A stretch of 39,054 bases of DNA from Mariprofundaceae bacterium (lineage in GTDB: Bacteria > Pseudomonadota > Zetaproteobacteria > Mariprofundales > Mariprofundaceae). Position numbers and translations under genes: made by a program. Location: assembly GCA_030950835.1 (NCBI GenBank), contig JAUZQU010000134.1:1-39054 (forward strand), written 5' to 3'. Shown here piece after piece: positions 16,043 to 24,231 of this stretch (positions are counted from its first letter, which is position 1; every line of letters begins with the position of its first letter). The notes beneath the pieces are model-generated. The model did no database searches. It saw only the letters and a program-made list of their open reading frames with translations, and was not told the DNA's origin.

Positions 16043-16551
16043 AACTTCCCTTTGTATAAGTCGCTATTATGTTGTATCAAATGCTGAATCATGGCAGAAA
16101 TTGGCTGCTGTGTAACGGGGTGAATCCAATCGGGGTGAATATCGGCAAGGGGTTGTAAAACAAACAAACGTTTTGCCAGCTCTGGATGCGGCAAACGAAG
16201 CTCAGGGCTTGAAAGGATGATATCTTGATAACAAAGCAAGTCTAAATCCAAAGTTCTTGAAGCCCAATGGCTTAAACGTTTCCTGCCATGTTGATCTTCA
16301 ATCTCATGCAATACCTGCAGCAGTGATGCTGCGGGTAAGTCAGTATCCAGCTGCACTACGGCATTCAAATAATCAGCTTGGGCAGGGCTGTTTGCATCAG
16401 CGGTGAGGGCTGCTGTTTGGTATAGTTTTGACTTGGCAATGATTAAACCATGCTCTTGTAACATCACGCATGCTGAGTCAAAAGCGCTTTGTACATCGCC
16501 TAAGTTACCACCCAAAGCAATCATGATGCCTTGTTTCCCCCATGTTTTCAC
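16018..16551 (-). CDS. folK: 2-amino-4-hydroxy-6-hydroxymethyldihydropteridine pyrophosphokinase (HPPK)
   Basis: Transfers pyrophosphate from ATP to 6-hydroxymethyl-dihydropterin in folate synthesis. It shows IALGGNLGD at the N-terminus, the Mg-binding motif RTLDLDLL (99-106, Asp102 and Asp104) and LPHPEL. Length is normal at up to 177 residues. The start is uncertain: GTG at 16551 follows the hppA stop by 5 bp but has no clear ribosome site; ATG at 16524 (residue 10) lies behind an AAGG and leaves a minimal but complete first strand. Translation may be coupled to hppA. Confidence 0.96.
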   Translation of the reverse strand: MKTWGKQGIMIALGGNLGDVQSAFDSACVMLQEHGLIIAKSKLYQTAALTADANSPAQADYLNAVVQLDTDLPAASLLQVLHEIEDQHGRKRLSHWASRTLDLDLLCYQDIILSSPELRLPHPELAKRLFVLQPLADIHPDWIHPVTQQPISAMIQHLIQHNSDLYKGKLWTSNTPK

Positions 16552-16556
16552 AACAA

Positions 16557-18560
16557 TCAGCTCAACAGTGGCGCAATCACCAGTGCCACAATCGCCATCA
16601 CGTTAATCAAAATATTCATTGAAGGGCCTGAAGTATCTTTAAAAGGATCACCTACAGTGTCGCCAACCACCACAGCGGCATGTACAGCCGAGCCTTTGCC
16701 ACCAAGATTACCTTTTTCCACATGTTTTTTGGCATTATCCCATGCGCCACCTGCGTTTGCCATCATCAATGCCATGAGTACACAACACAGCAAAGCGCCT
16801 GCTAACATGCCGCCTAACGCCTCCGCACCAAGCCCAAAACCAACTACCACAGGTGTAAACACTGCCAACACCCCTGGTAGAATCATCTTTTTCAAGGCTG
16901 CTGTAGTGGCAATTTCGATGCAACGTTCATGGTCGGGCTCTACTTTACCCTCCATCAAACCTGCGATTTCCTTAAATTGGCGACGGATTTCTTTAATCAT
17001 TGCAAACGCCGCATCACCCACAGCCGTCATGGTTAAAGAAGCAATCAGGAATGGAACCACCCCACCAATAAATAAACCCACCAACACGATAGGTTCACTC
17101 AAGTTCAAAGAGAAATCAGGGATGCGGGAAGACACTGTTTCCACAAAAGCGGCAATAATAGCTAAAGCAGCCAGCGCAGCAGCACCAATCGCAAAACCTT
17201 TGCCAATCGCGGCGGTAGTATTGCCTAATTCATCCAAAGAGTCGGTGATTTGACGTGTCTCTTCGCCCAAACCTGCCATTTCGGCAATGCCACCAGCATT
17301 ATCTGCAATAGGTCCATAAGCATCAATCGCCATCGTCATACCCACCGTTGCCAACATACCCACAGCAGCAATACCCACACCATACAAGCCGCATAAAGAA
17401 GTGGAGACAAAGATGATTGCGCAAATTGTAAAGACGGGAATCACCACCGACTGCATACCAACAGCTAATCCTGCAATCATCACCGTTGCAGCACCAGTTT
17501 CACCAGCTTGCGCAATATTACGCACAGGTTGTCCGCCTGTGTAATACTCAGTTACCAAACCAATCACAATACCACCCACTGCCCCTGCCAATACCGCACC
17601 CCAAACACCCACATCTACATCCATCATGCTGATGAGCAGGTAAGAGGAAAGGATGAAAATAAGCGATGAACCTATCGTACCCATGCGCAAGGCGACTTCA
17701 GGCGATTTCTGGATAGAGATGCGCACCAAGACAATACCAATCAAGGAACAACATAAACCCAAAGATGCCAATGCCAAGGGTAAAAACATCAACGTCTGCT
17801 GCTCTCCAAGCGGATCTAAGATGTCCACAGCCATGGTCGATGCCATGGCAATAGTGGCAATGATAGCCCCACAATACGATTCAAAAATATCCGAACCCAT
17901 ACCCGCCACATCACCCACATTATCACCCACATTATCAGCAATAACACCAGGGTTACGCGGATCATCTTCGGGTATACCTGCTTCAATTTTTCCCACCAAA
18001 TCAGCGCCAATATCCGCACTTTTAGTGAAAATACCGCCACCAACCCTTGCAAAAAGTGCCACAGAAGATGCACCCATACCAAAGCCATGAATGGCGTGGG
18101 CGGTAGCTGGATCACCACCAAAAAATAAATATAATGTACCTAAACCAAGCAAACCAAGGGCAGCCACCGTAATACCCATCACCGAACCACCATAAAAGGC
18201 TACCGAAAGTGCAGCCGATGCACCGTGCTCATGGGCGGCAACTGTGGTGCGGATATTGGCTTTGGTCGCAGCAAACATACCGCAATAACCTGCCAAGGCA
18301 GAACAACCCGCGCCGACTAAAAAAGCAATGGTAGTATGCAAACCCAAGCTGAATGCCAAGAGCAAGGCAACCAACAATACAAAAACGAGTAAAATGGCGT
18401 ATTCTCGGCGCAAGAAAACCATAGCTCCAAGGTGGATAGACTGTGCAATGCTCACTGCTTTACCTTCGCCAACAGCATGTTTCATGACCATGCGATATAA
18501 GATATAAGCGGATATTAGTCCTAAAAAGCCTAATATTACTGGTATGAATTGCATGTCCAT
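16557..18560 (-). CDS. hppA: Membrane-bound ion-translocating pyrophosphatase, K+-dependent type
   Basis: Hydrolyses pyrophosphate and pumps H+ and/or Na+ across the inner membrane. The 667-residue protein has about 16 hydrophobic segments and the catalytic motifs GIPEDDPRNP, DNVGDNVGDVAGMGSD (209-224) and the C-terminal VVVGDTVGDPFKDTSGPSMN. In the loop GNTTAAIGKG (446-455), residues 450 and 453 are Ala and Gly. K+-independent enzymes have Lys and Thr there, so this copy should need K+. K+-dependent members include H+, Na+ and dual pumps; which ion is moved cannot be settled here. The start has GAGGAGG 4 nt upstream. Pyrophosphate from biosynthesis, including tRNA charging and folK-linked folate synthesis, would feed it. 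Confidence 0.96.
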   Translation of the reverse strand: MDMQFIPVILGFLGLISAYILYRMVMKHAVGEGKAVSIAQSIHLGAMVFLRREYAILLVFVLLVALLLAFSLGLHTTIAFLVGAGCSALAGYCGMFAATKANIRTTVAAHEHGASAALSVAFYGGSVMGITVAALGLLGLGTLYLFFGGDPATAHAIHGFGMGASSVALFARVGGGIFTKSADIGADLVGKIEAGIPEDDPRNPGVIADNVGDNVGDVAGMGSDIFESYCGAIIATIAMASTMAVDILDPLGEQQTLMFLPLALASLGLCCSLIGIVLVRISIQKSPEVALRMGTIGSSLIFILSSYLLISMMDVDVGVWGAVLAGAVGGIVIGLVTEYYTGGQPVRNIAQAGETGAATVMIAGLAVGMQSVVIPVFTICAIIFVSTSLCGLYGVGIAAVGMLATVGMTMAIDAYGPIADNAGGIAEMAGLGEETRQITDSLDELGNTTAAIGKGFAIGAAALAALAIIAAFVETVSSRIPDFSLNLSEPIVLVGLFIGGVVPFLIASLTMTAVGDAAFAMIKEIRRQFKEIAGLMEGKVEPDHERCIEIATTAALKKMILPGVLAVFTPVVVGFGLGAEALGGMLAGALLCCVLMALMMANAGGAWDNAKKHVEKGNLGGKGSAVHAAVVVGDTVGDPFKDTSGPSMNILINVMAIVALVIAPLLS

Positions 18561-18706
18561 AAACCCTCCTCAAGGTTGTTCATAAGCTGGATGTTTAACA
18601 TCATGATGGGCGTTGGTGAAGTGGTAGCGTAAAAATTAAAGGCAAAGTATCAAGTGCTGCGCTACTACAAAATTAGTAAGAGCCAAAATTAGCGACGCAT
18701 ACCAAC

Positions 18707-19693
18707 TTACAACGCCCCACCACAACTCGAACCCTGTCCCGCAGTGCAAGCATAACAATGGTCCATAATCGTTATCGGCTGCCCTTCTAAACCTTCTTGC
18801 AAGGTTTGTTTCAAATTCGCTTGCGTAATCAACTGCGTAATATGCAGTTTCTTCTCGCCTTGAATCGGTGCAGGTAAGTCCAACATCTGATTGAAGTCAC
18901 AATCATAAACATAACCCAACCAATCCACTGAAATCAAGGTTCTACACATCACCCCAGCCACATTATCCGCCAAGAAGTTATCTTTAAGCAACTGCATATA
19001 ACCTTCAAACTGCCCCTTGCTGACCAAAGTGCTACCAAAACGCTGGATTGGTTGATTGGTAATCGTAAACAAATGGTTAAAGTGGATATGATAACGCGCT
19101 AAAAGCTCTTTTTTATAGTCTGCTTCAAGCGCTTCTTGGGCAGGTGGTAAACTCGTCCCCTGTGGGTTGAAGACCAAATTCAACTTTAAATCACTGCCTT
19201 CCAGCCCATAACCCAACGCATTCAAACGCTGAATACCCGAAATACTACTCTGAAACACCCCATCCCCACGTTGCGCATCCACATTGTCTGCCAAATAACA
19301 GGGCAATGATGCTGCCACTTCCACTTGCTGCTCTGCTAAAAATTCTGCCAACCAAGCATAACCATCTTCTTCTAAAATCGTCAGATTACAACGGTCAATC
19401 ACATGCACATCCAAAGCCCTAGCCGCTTTAACCAACATCTTAAAATGTGGGTTCATTTCAGGTGCGCCACCTGTTAAATCCAAGGTTTTAATCTTGGCGA
19501 CTTCCATCAAGCTAATCAGCTCTTGTATGGTAGATTCCGACATCAACTCTTTACGGTTAGGCCCTGCATTCACATGGCAATGAAAACAGGTCTGATTGCA
19601 CAAATAACCCAAATTGACTTGTAAAGTATGCATTTTTGCCCGTCGAATCGCTGGAAAATTCGTTTTTTCTAATAGTGGTAACATGTCTCGCAT
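18707..19693 (-). CDS. arsS: Arsenosugar biosynthesis-type radical SAM protein ArsS
   Basis: A radical SAM enzyme of the ArsS family, proposed to add the 5'-deoxyadenosyl group of SAM to methylated arsenic to make arsenosugars. It has the 4Fe-4S motif CNQTCFHCHVNAGP near the N-terminus, TGGAPEMNPHF (the SAM-contacting GGE-like strand) and a Cys-rich C-terminal domain ending HCYACTAGQGSSCGGAL. A TTG at 19732 would add 13 residues, but a GGGGA lies 8 nt before the ATG at 19693, giving 328 residues, so that start is preferred. The usual partner genes (arsM-type methyltransferase) are not adjacent. A broader radical SAM/Cys-rich role other than arsenic cannot be excluded. Confidence 0.85.
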   Translation of the reverse strand: MRDMLPLLEKTNFPAIRRAKMHTLQVNLGYLCNQTCFHCHVNAGPNRKELMSESTIQELISLMEVAKIKTLDLTGGAPEMNPHFKMLVKAARALDVHVIDRCNLTILEEDGYAWLAEFLAEQQVEVAASLPCYLADNVDAQRGDGVFQSSISGIQRLNALGYGLEGSDLKLNLVFNPQGTSLPPAQEALEADYKKELLARYHIHFNHLFTITNQPIQRFGSTLVSKGQFEGYMQLLKDNFLADNVAGVMCRTLISVDWLGYVYDCDFNQMLDLPAPIQGEKKLHITQLITQANLKQTLQEGLEGQPITIMDHCYACTAGQGSSCGGAL

Positions 19694-19790
19694 GGCTTGT
19701 TTCCCCAGTTTTCTTCGTTGGTCGTCAAACAAGCATGAATATTACAAAAAAGAAGTCAAGTCTAGCCGTTTATTGCTGAAAATTCCTGAC

Positions 19791-21896
19791 TTATACGCTC
19801 ATTTTCTGCAATAAAACCGTGAAATCTTGGCTACTCATAGGCGCATTGAAGAAATAACCCTGAATTTCATCACAACCTGCATCTTCTAACCAAGCCAACT
19901 GCTCCCTTGTTTCCACACCTTCAGCAATCACTGTCATATCCAAACCATGGGCCAATGTAATCATGGCAGTCACGATTTTACTGTCATCTTTATCATCAGG
20001 CAGCCCTATGATAAAAGATCTATCTAGTTTCAATTTTGAAATGGGAAAACGTTTCAAATAGCTCAACGATGAATAACCCGTACCAAAATCATCAATCGCC
20101 AGCTGTATACCATTACCATGTAAAGCCTGTAAAATTTTAATCGTCGATTCTGCATCTTGCATAATCATACTTTCAGTCAGCTCGAGTTCCAAAAAGTCAG
20201 GTTCTAAATGATGTTTATGCAGTATTTTGTCCACCATTTTCAGCATATTACCATCTTTAAACTGCCGACTTGAAAGGTTCACCGCCATCCGCATACAAGG
20301 AAAACCCGCCTCTTGCCAAGTTTTATTTTGCCTACATGCTTCATCCAAAATCCACTCACCAATCGGTACAATCAAACCAGTTTCTTCTGCCAAAGGAATA
20401 AAGTCTAGCGGCGCAACCCTGCCCAACTCTGGCTGATTCCAACGTACCAAAGCCTCCATACCAGTCACCACGCCAGAGCCAACTGCATATTTGGGTTGAT
20501 AATGAAGCTCAAACTCTTCATTTTCCAAAGCTTTACGCAGCTTAGACTCCAAGTTCAAACGTTTACTTGAAGTGGCATGTACATCTTGGCTATAAAAAGC
20601 ATACCTGTTTCGCCCTTGATCTTTAGCATGATACATCGAGGTATCCGCATATTTTAACAAGGTCTCAATATCATCCGTATCATCTGGAAAAATACTAATG
20701 CCTACGCTGGTCGTCACCGTCAGTTCTTGCCCTTGAATCAACACAGGTTCTGCCAATGCCTTAATCATTTTCTCTGCCACTACACCAGCATCTTCTGCTT
20801 TTTTAAGCCCCAACAATAAAGAGGTAAACTCATCACCACCCTGCCTAGACAACATATCGCTCTCACGAATGCAACCAAACAAACGCCCCGCCACCTCTTG
20901 CAACAACAAATCACCTGCTGAATGACCCAGCGTATCATTGATGACCTTAAACCTGTCCAAATCCATGAAGAACAAAGCAAAACGCCCTCCATTACGACGG
21001 ACATTGGCCGCTGCATGTTTTAAAGTCTCTTGAAACAATACGCGATTAGGCAGCTCCGTTAACGCATCATAATGTGCCAAATAATATAGCTTTTGCTTGG
21101 CATTCGCATGGGCATTGATGTCCGAATAGGTGGCAATATAGTGCGACACCACACCTTGTGCATCCAATACACTGCTCACTTTTAACCATTCAGGATATTC
21201 CTGCCCATTCTTCTTATAACTTTTAACCTCCCCTTCCCAAAAACCCATCTCGGTCACTCTAACCCACATTTCCTCATAAAAAAATCGATGCTGCTCTGTC
21301 GCATGCAGCTCCACAATATGTTGGTTGATCATTTCTGGCTGAGCGTAACCTGCATGTTGCAAAAAGGCAGGATTGACCACCTGAATCAGCCCTTGTGCAT
21401 CCAAAACCATGATGCCCTCACCTGAATTTTCAAAAATCGAGCTTGAAAGCTGCAATTGTCGCATCAAGTCCTGACGTTGTTGAATTTCATTTTCCAACAA
21501 TTTCTTCTGTCTATAAAATGCGCAAAATGTTTCCACTTTGGCTTCTAAGAGTTCAACATCAATGGGTTTAATGATGAAATCAACCGCACCATATTCATAA
21601 CCTTGGCTAATCGACAAATCATTCGGCGTGAGCGCTGTGATAAAAACTACCGAGATATCTGCCCATGCAGGATTTGCTTTAATCGTGGATACCGTGGCAA
21701 AACCGTCCATATCAGGCATCAGCACATCCATTAATATCAAAGCAAAGTCCGCATCTTCGCCTAAAATATCAAGTGCTTGCTGTCCTGAATTCGCTTTAAC
21801 CACGTTATAATCATCATGATCGAGAATTTCTTCAAGCAACAATAAATTGTCTTCAATATCATCAACAACAAGAATTTTTATGCCTACTTCATTCAT
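19791..21896 (-). CDS. Response regulator with PAS, GGDEF and EAL domains
   Basis: A 701-residue c-di-GMP enzyme with a receiver domain (1-125; acidic pair D12/D13, phospho-acceptor Asp57 in LMDVLMPDMDG, Lys110), a PAS domain (about 150-265) and GGDEF (about 270-440). The GGDEF active site is intact at 353-357 and the inhibitory RxxD site sits at 344-347. An EAL domain (about 450-695) follows, with EAL at 481-483, NLSSRQF, ELTES, DDFGTGYSSL and VIAEGVET. Both enzyme halves keep their key residues, so it could make and break c-di-GMP depending on phosphorylation and the PAS signal. No histidine kinase lies beside it. It is transcribed away from the zapA locus across a 155-bp divergent gap. Confidence 0.95.
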   Translation of the reverse strand: MNEVGIKILVVDDIEDNLLLLEEILDHDDYNVVKANSGQQALDILGEDADFALILMDVLMPDMDGFATVSTIKANPAWADISVVFITALTPNDLSISQGYEYGAVDFIIKPIDVELLEAKVETFCAFYRQKKLLENEIQQRQDLMRQLQLSSSIFENSGEGIMVLDAQGLIQVVNPAFLQHAGYAQPEMINQHIVELHATEQHRFFYEEMWVRVTEMGFWEGEVKSYKKNGQEYPEWLKVSSVLDAQGVVSHYIATYSDINAHANAKQKLYYLAHYDALTELPNRVLFQETLKHAAANVRRNGGRFALFFMDLDRFKVINDTLGHSAGDLLLQEVAGRLFGCIRESDMLSRQGGDEFTSLLLGLKKAEDAGVVAEKMIKALAEPVLIQGQELTVTTSVGISIFPDDTDDIETLLKYADTSMYHAKDQGRNRYAFYSQDVHATSSKRLNLESKLRKALENEEFELHYQPKYAVGSGVVTGMEALVRWNQPELGRVAPLDFIPLAEETGLIVPIGEWILDEACRQNKTWQEAGFPCMRMAVNLSSRQFKDGNMLKMVDKILHKHHLEPDFLELELTESMIMQDAESTIKILQALHGNGIQLAIDDFGTGYSSLSYLKRFPISKLKLDRSFIIGLPDDKDDSKIVTAMITLAHGLDMTVIAEGVETREQLAWLEDAGCDEIQGYFFNAPMSSQDFTVLLQKMSV

Positions 21897-22051
21897 ATCA
21901 TCCCACTTCTCACCGTCTCTACACCTTATATGAGCTTACTCAAAGTAATCAGAAGCAAGTTCAATGCCTGTTTTGGGCAGTATCTGAACGGCAAATCAAC
22001 AAGAACATATATGCCGCCAAGCACACCTTAATACACGCCATAGTTGACCCC

Positions 22052-22369
22052 ATGTTTATTCGGTGCTTCAATCGGGGTATGGAAGTTTCACAACAAGAAC
22101 AGGATGTGCAGAGCCGTGTGCAAACATTGGCTGAACATTTGGCAACCATTCGCCGCAACCATGAGAAAACCTTGGCGGAAAACAAACGCCTGCGTGAAGT
22201 GGTGCGTTTGGCAGAAAGTGAGCTGCGTAAACGCCGTGAACAAATTGAAAAATTACAACATGAGTATCAAAATCTGCAAAATAAACGCCTAGAAGCCAAA
22301 GCCCGCGTGGAACATGTGTTGGAAAAAGTCGATTTACTTTCAGCAGAACACGCTGGCAATCAGCCATGA
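22052..22369 (+). CDS. ZapB-like coiled-coil protein upstream of zapA
   Basis: A small coiled-coil protein (105 residues from the first ATG), highly charged from about residue 15 to 95, with heptad-like spacing (LAEHLATIRRNHEKTLAENK). Small coiled-coil proteins of this kind (TIGR02449-like) often precede zapA in gammaproteobacteria and are thought to help organise the division ring. The start is uncertain: ATG at 22052 has no visible ribosome site, and ATG at 22079 (residue 10, MEVSQQEQ) is equally possible. The stop is 10 bp before the zapA start, so the two genes are co-transcribed. Confidence 0.75.
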   Translation: MFIRCFNRGMEVSQQEQDVQSRVQTLAEHLATIRRNHEKTLAENKRLREVVRLAESELRKRREQIEKLQHEYQNLQNKRLEAKARVEHVLEKVDLLSAEHAGNQP

Positions 22370-22379
22370 GCAAACAAAC

Positions 22380-22673
22380 ATGAGTCAATCCATAGAAGTC
22401 ATACTTGCGGGCATCACCCTCAACATCAATACCGACGATAAGCCTGAGCATGTGCGTGCGGCAGCTCAGATGGTACAAGAACAGTTTGACGAGTTGAAAA
22501 GCTCTGGTGCCATCATCAATACCAACAAAATTATGGCGTTAATTGCCCTTAACCTTGCCGATGAATTGTTAAATAAGTCTTCAACCAACCCTGAAGTGAT
22601 GCAGCATATTATTTCAAGCCTTGACCAAGTGATTGCGCAAGCAGAGGGTTTAGCTAATGTGTCCCTGCGCTGA
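22380..22673 (+). CDS. zapA: Cell division protein ZapA
   Basis: ZapA binds FtsZ and bundles protofilaments in the division ring. The 97-residue product begins MSQSIEVILAGITLNINTDD, matching the family beta-strand head, followed by the long dimerisation helices (PEHVRAAAQMVQEQFDEL, NKIMALIALNLADELL). The ATG at 22380 is chosen because the family starts here; longer readings from 22314 overlap the coiled-coil gene. The last ~15 bases appear to double as the 5' arm of the 6S RNA closing stem. Confidence 0.93.
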   Translation: MSQSIEVILAGITLNINTDDKPEHVRAAAQMVQEQFDELKSSGAIINTNKIMALIALNLADELLNKSSTNPEVMQHIISSLDQVIAQAEGLANVSLR

Positions 22674-22835
22674 CCGAATCGCAGTATAGTTTCTGAGCCG
22701 ATGTGTTTTTTATGGGAGATCGCTATGTTTGTGGTGTGCGTCCTTGTTGTTCAAAGGAACCTAAAGCAAACATGCTTCGCCCCCCTCACTTTGAGGGTTC
22801 GATAACTTTCTGTTGGAGCGACAGTGCGGGGATGC
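22659..22835 (+). ncRNA. ssrS: 6S RNA
   Basis: 6S RNA mimics an open promoter and sequesters sigma70 RNA polymerase. Three lines support the call: position between zapA and fau, its classic location; the conserved ctgagccgat block (22693-22702), as in E. coli 6S; and a long closing stem. In the stem, 22659-22672 (gtgtccctgcgctg) pairs with 22822-22835 (cagtgcggggatgc) over 14 positions with a few G-U pairs, then a six-T run. A local hairpin ccctca-ctt-tgaggg (22783-22797) lies in the 3' half, like the E. coli element. The length of about 177 nt is typical. The ends are inferred from pairing and could shift by several bases. Confidence 0.85.
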
Positions 22836-22844
22836 TTTTTTATC

Positions 22845-23426
22845 ATGTCTAATATCAGCCAACTCAAACAACAATGTCGCCTTGATTTATCAGCGCAACG
22901 CCAACAACTTAGCCCCGCACAACGTCAACATCATTCACAACGTATCTTTGAACATAGCCAAGATTATTTAAAGGGTGTGCCTCAACCTATGGAGCTGCTC
23001 ATTTATCGGGCTTTGGCTGCTGAAGTGGATACAAGTTTCTTTTTCAATGCAGGGTTTACCCATATTTACGCACCTCGTATGTTGCCCCAGTCAGGGCTTA
23101 CTTGGGTGCGCGTCCAACACGATACCATATGGCAAAAGGTCGACTTTGGTGTGCTTGAGCCCACATCGGGTGAAATATGGCAAAAAAATAAACTTAAAAC
23201 CCTGATGATTTGTCCGCTTTTAGGTTTTGATCGCCTTGGTAATCGCTTGGGTATGGGTAAAGGTTACTTTGACCGCTGGTTAGAACACCACGCCAATGAA
23301 GTCGATCAGCAGTTGGGTTTAGCCTTTTCCTTACAAGAGCTTCCCAAAGTGCCCACAGAACCGCATGATGCGCCCCTTTCTACTATTATCACTGAGCGTG
23401 AGGTTATTACATGTCTGAACCATTAA
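22845..23426 (+). CDS. fau: 5-formyltetrahydrofolate cyclo-ligase
   Basis: Converts 5-formyl-THF to 5,10-methenyl-THF using ATP; in E. coli (ygfA/fau) it lies directly after 6S RNA and is co-transcribed with it, as here. The 193-residue product has the C-terminal nucleotide/substrate motif GFDRLGNRLGMGKGYFDRW. The start is uncertain: ATG at 22845 fits the family but has only a distant GGGGA; an in-frame GTG at 22824 has GGAG 5 nt upstream but lies inside the 6S closing stem. If the GTG is used, folding of 6S RNA would hide the start codon. The 3' end overlaps the next gene by 16 bp. Confidence 0.93.
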   Translation: MSNISQLKQQCRLDLSAQRQQLSPAQRQHHSQRIFEHSQDYLKGVPQPMELLIYRALAAEVDTSFFFNAGFTHIYAPRMLPQSGLTWVRVQHDTIWQKVDFGVLEPTSGEIWQKNKLKTLMICPLLGFDRLGNRLGMGKGYFDRWLEHHANEVDQQLGLAFSLQELPKVPTEPHDAPLSTIITEREVITCLNH

Positions 23427-24208
23427 ATATTCTTATCATTGGCGATGTTTTGGGCAAAGCTGGGCGCAGAGCCTTACGCGACCACTTACCTCACCTCATT
23501 GATGAACATCAAATCGACTTTTGTGTCGCCAACGGAGAAAACCTTGCCGCAGGTTTTGGCACTACGCTCAAAACTGCCGACGAACTGTTTAGTATCGGTG
23601 TCGATGTGTTGACCAATGGTAACCATTGTTGGGACCAAAAAAGCTTTTTAAAAGACATCGAAGAAGACGATAGATTTGTCCGCCCTGCTAACTTCTCGGC
23701 ACATGCACCAGGCTCTGGTTGGACTATCCAAGAAAGCCGTATGGGGCATAAAGTCGCCGTGATTAACCTCATCGGACAAGTTTTTATGAACACTTGGGAC
23801 TGCCCTTTTGCCGCAGTTGATAAAATTATGTTAGAGATGCCCGATGATGTGCAAGCCATTGTGGTGGACTTACACGCCGAAACCACCAGCGAGAAAATGG
23901 GCATGGGTTGGCATTTGGATGGGCGTGTTTCTATGGTTTATGGTACGCATACCCATGTTCCAACCTGTGATGAAGTCATCCACAGTGGTGGCACAGCCTA
24001 CCAAACCGACATCGGCATGACAGGCTCATACAATTCCATCATCGGCATGAAAAAAGAAGGGGCTTTGCACCGCATGGTCACACGTTTACCCCAACGTTTT
24101 GAAGCTGTAGAGCGCGGAGGCACCATTTTCGCCACCAAAGTCAGCATCAACCCACAAAACCGACAAGCCACAGACATCCAAAGGATTTGTATTCGACCTT
24201 CAAGTTAA
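23411..24208 (+). CDS. YmdB-type metallophosphoesterase (TIGR00282 family)
   Basis: A 265-residue binuclear-metal phosphodiesterase. The metal ligands of B. subtilis YmdB line up with a constant offset of 4: Asp12 (IIGDVLG), Glu43 and Asn44 (NGENLAAG), Asn71 and His72 (TNGNHCWD), then DLHAETTSEK and YGTHTHVPT. YmdB hydrolyses 2',3'-cyclic nucleotides in vitro and affects biofilm and sporulation genes in Bacillus; the role in proteobacteria is not known. It overlaps fau by 16 bp, so both probably belong to the 6S RNA transcript. Confidence 0.92.
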   Translation: MSEPLNILIIGDVLGKAGRRALRDHLPHLIDEHQIDFCVANGENLAAGFGTTLKTADELFSIGVDVLTNGNHCWDQKSFLKDIEEDDRFVRPANFSAHAPGSGWTIQESRMGHKVAVINLIGQVFMNTWDCPFAAVDKIMLEMPDDVQAIVVDLHAETTSEKMGMGWHLDGRVSMVYGTHTHVPTCDEVIHSGGTAYQTDIGMTGSYNSIIGMKKEGALHRMVTRLPQRFEAVERGGTIFATKVSINPQNRQATDIQRICIRPSS

Positions 24209-24223
24209 CAGTAGGTCGAATAC
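24189..24223. terminator. Hairpin terminator between the YmdB-type gene and rpoD
   Basis: An 11-bp perfect inverted repeat, gtattcgacct at 24189-24199 and aggtcgaatac at 24213-24223, with a 13-base loop. It is followed on the + side by a T-rich stretch (ttccttcttt). The stop codon of the + strand gene lies in the loop, so the hairpin overlaps the coding end. rpoD ends 9 bp to the right, so it may stop transcription from both directions. Confidence 0.65.
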
Positions 24224-24231
24224 TTCCTTCT

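Noticed and set aside
16531..18090. Long + strand reading frames opposite hppA
   Set aside because: Low-complexity Ala/Pro/Ser/Thr translations that mirror the Gly/Ala-rich pyrophosphatase codons on the other strand; no ribosome site or family resemblance.
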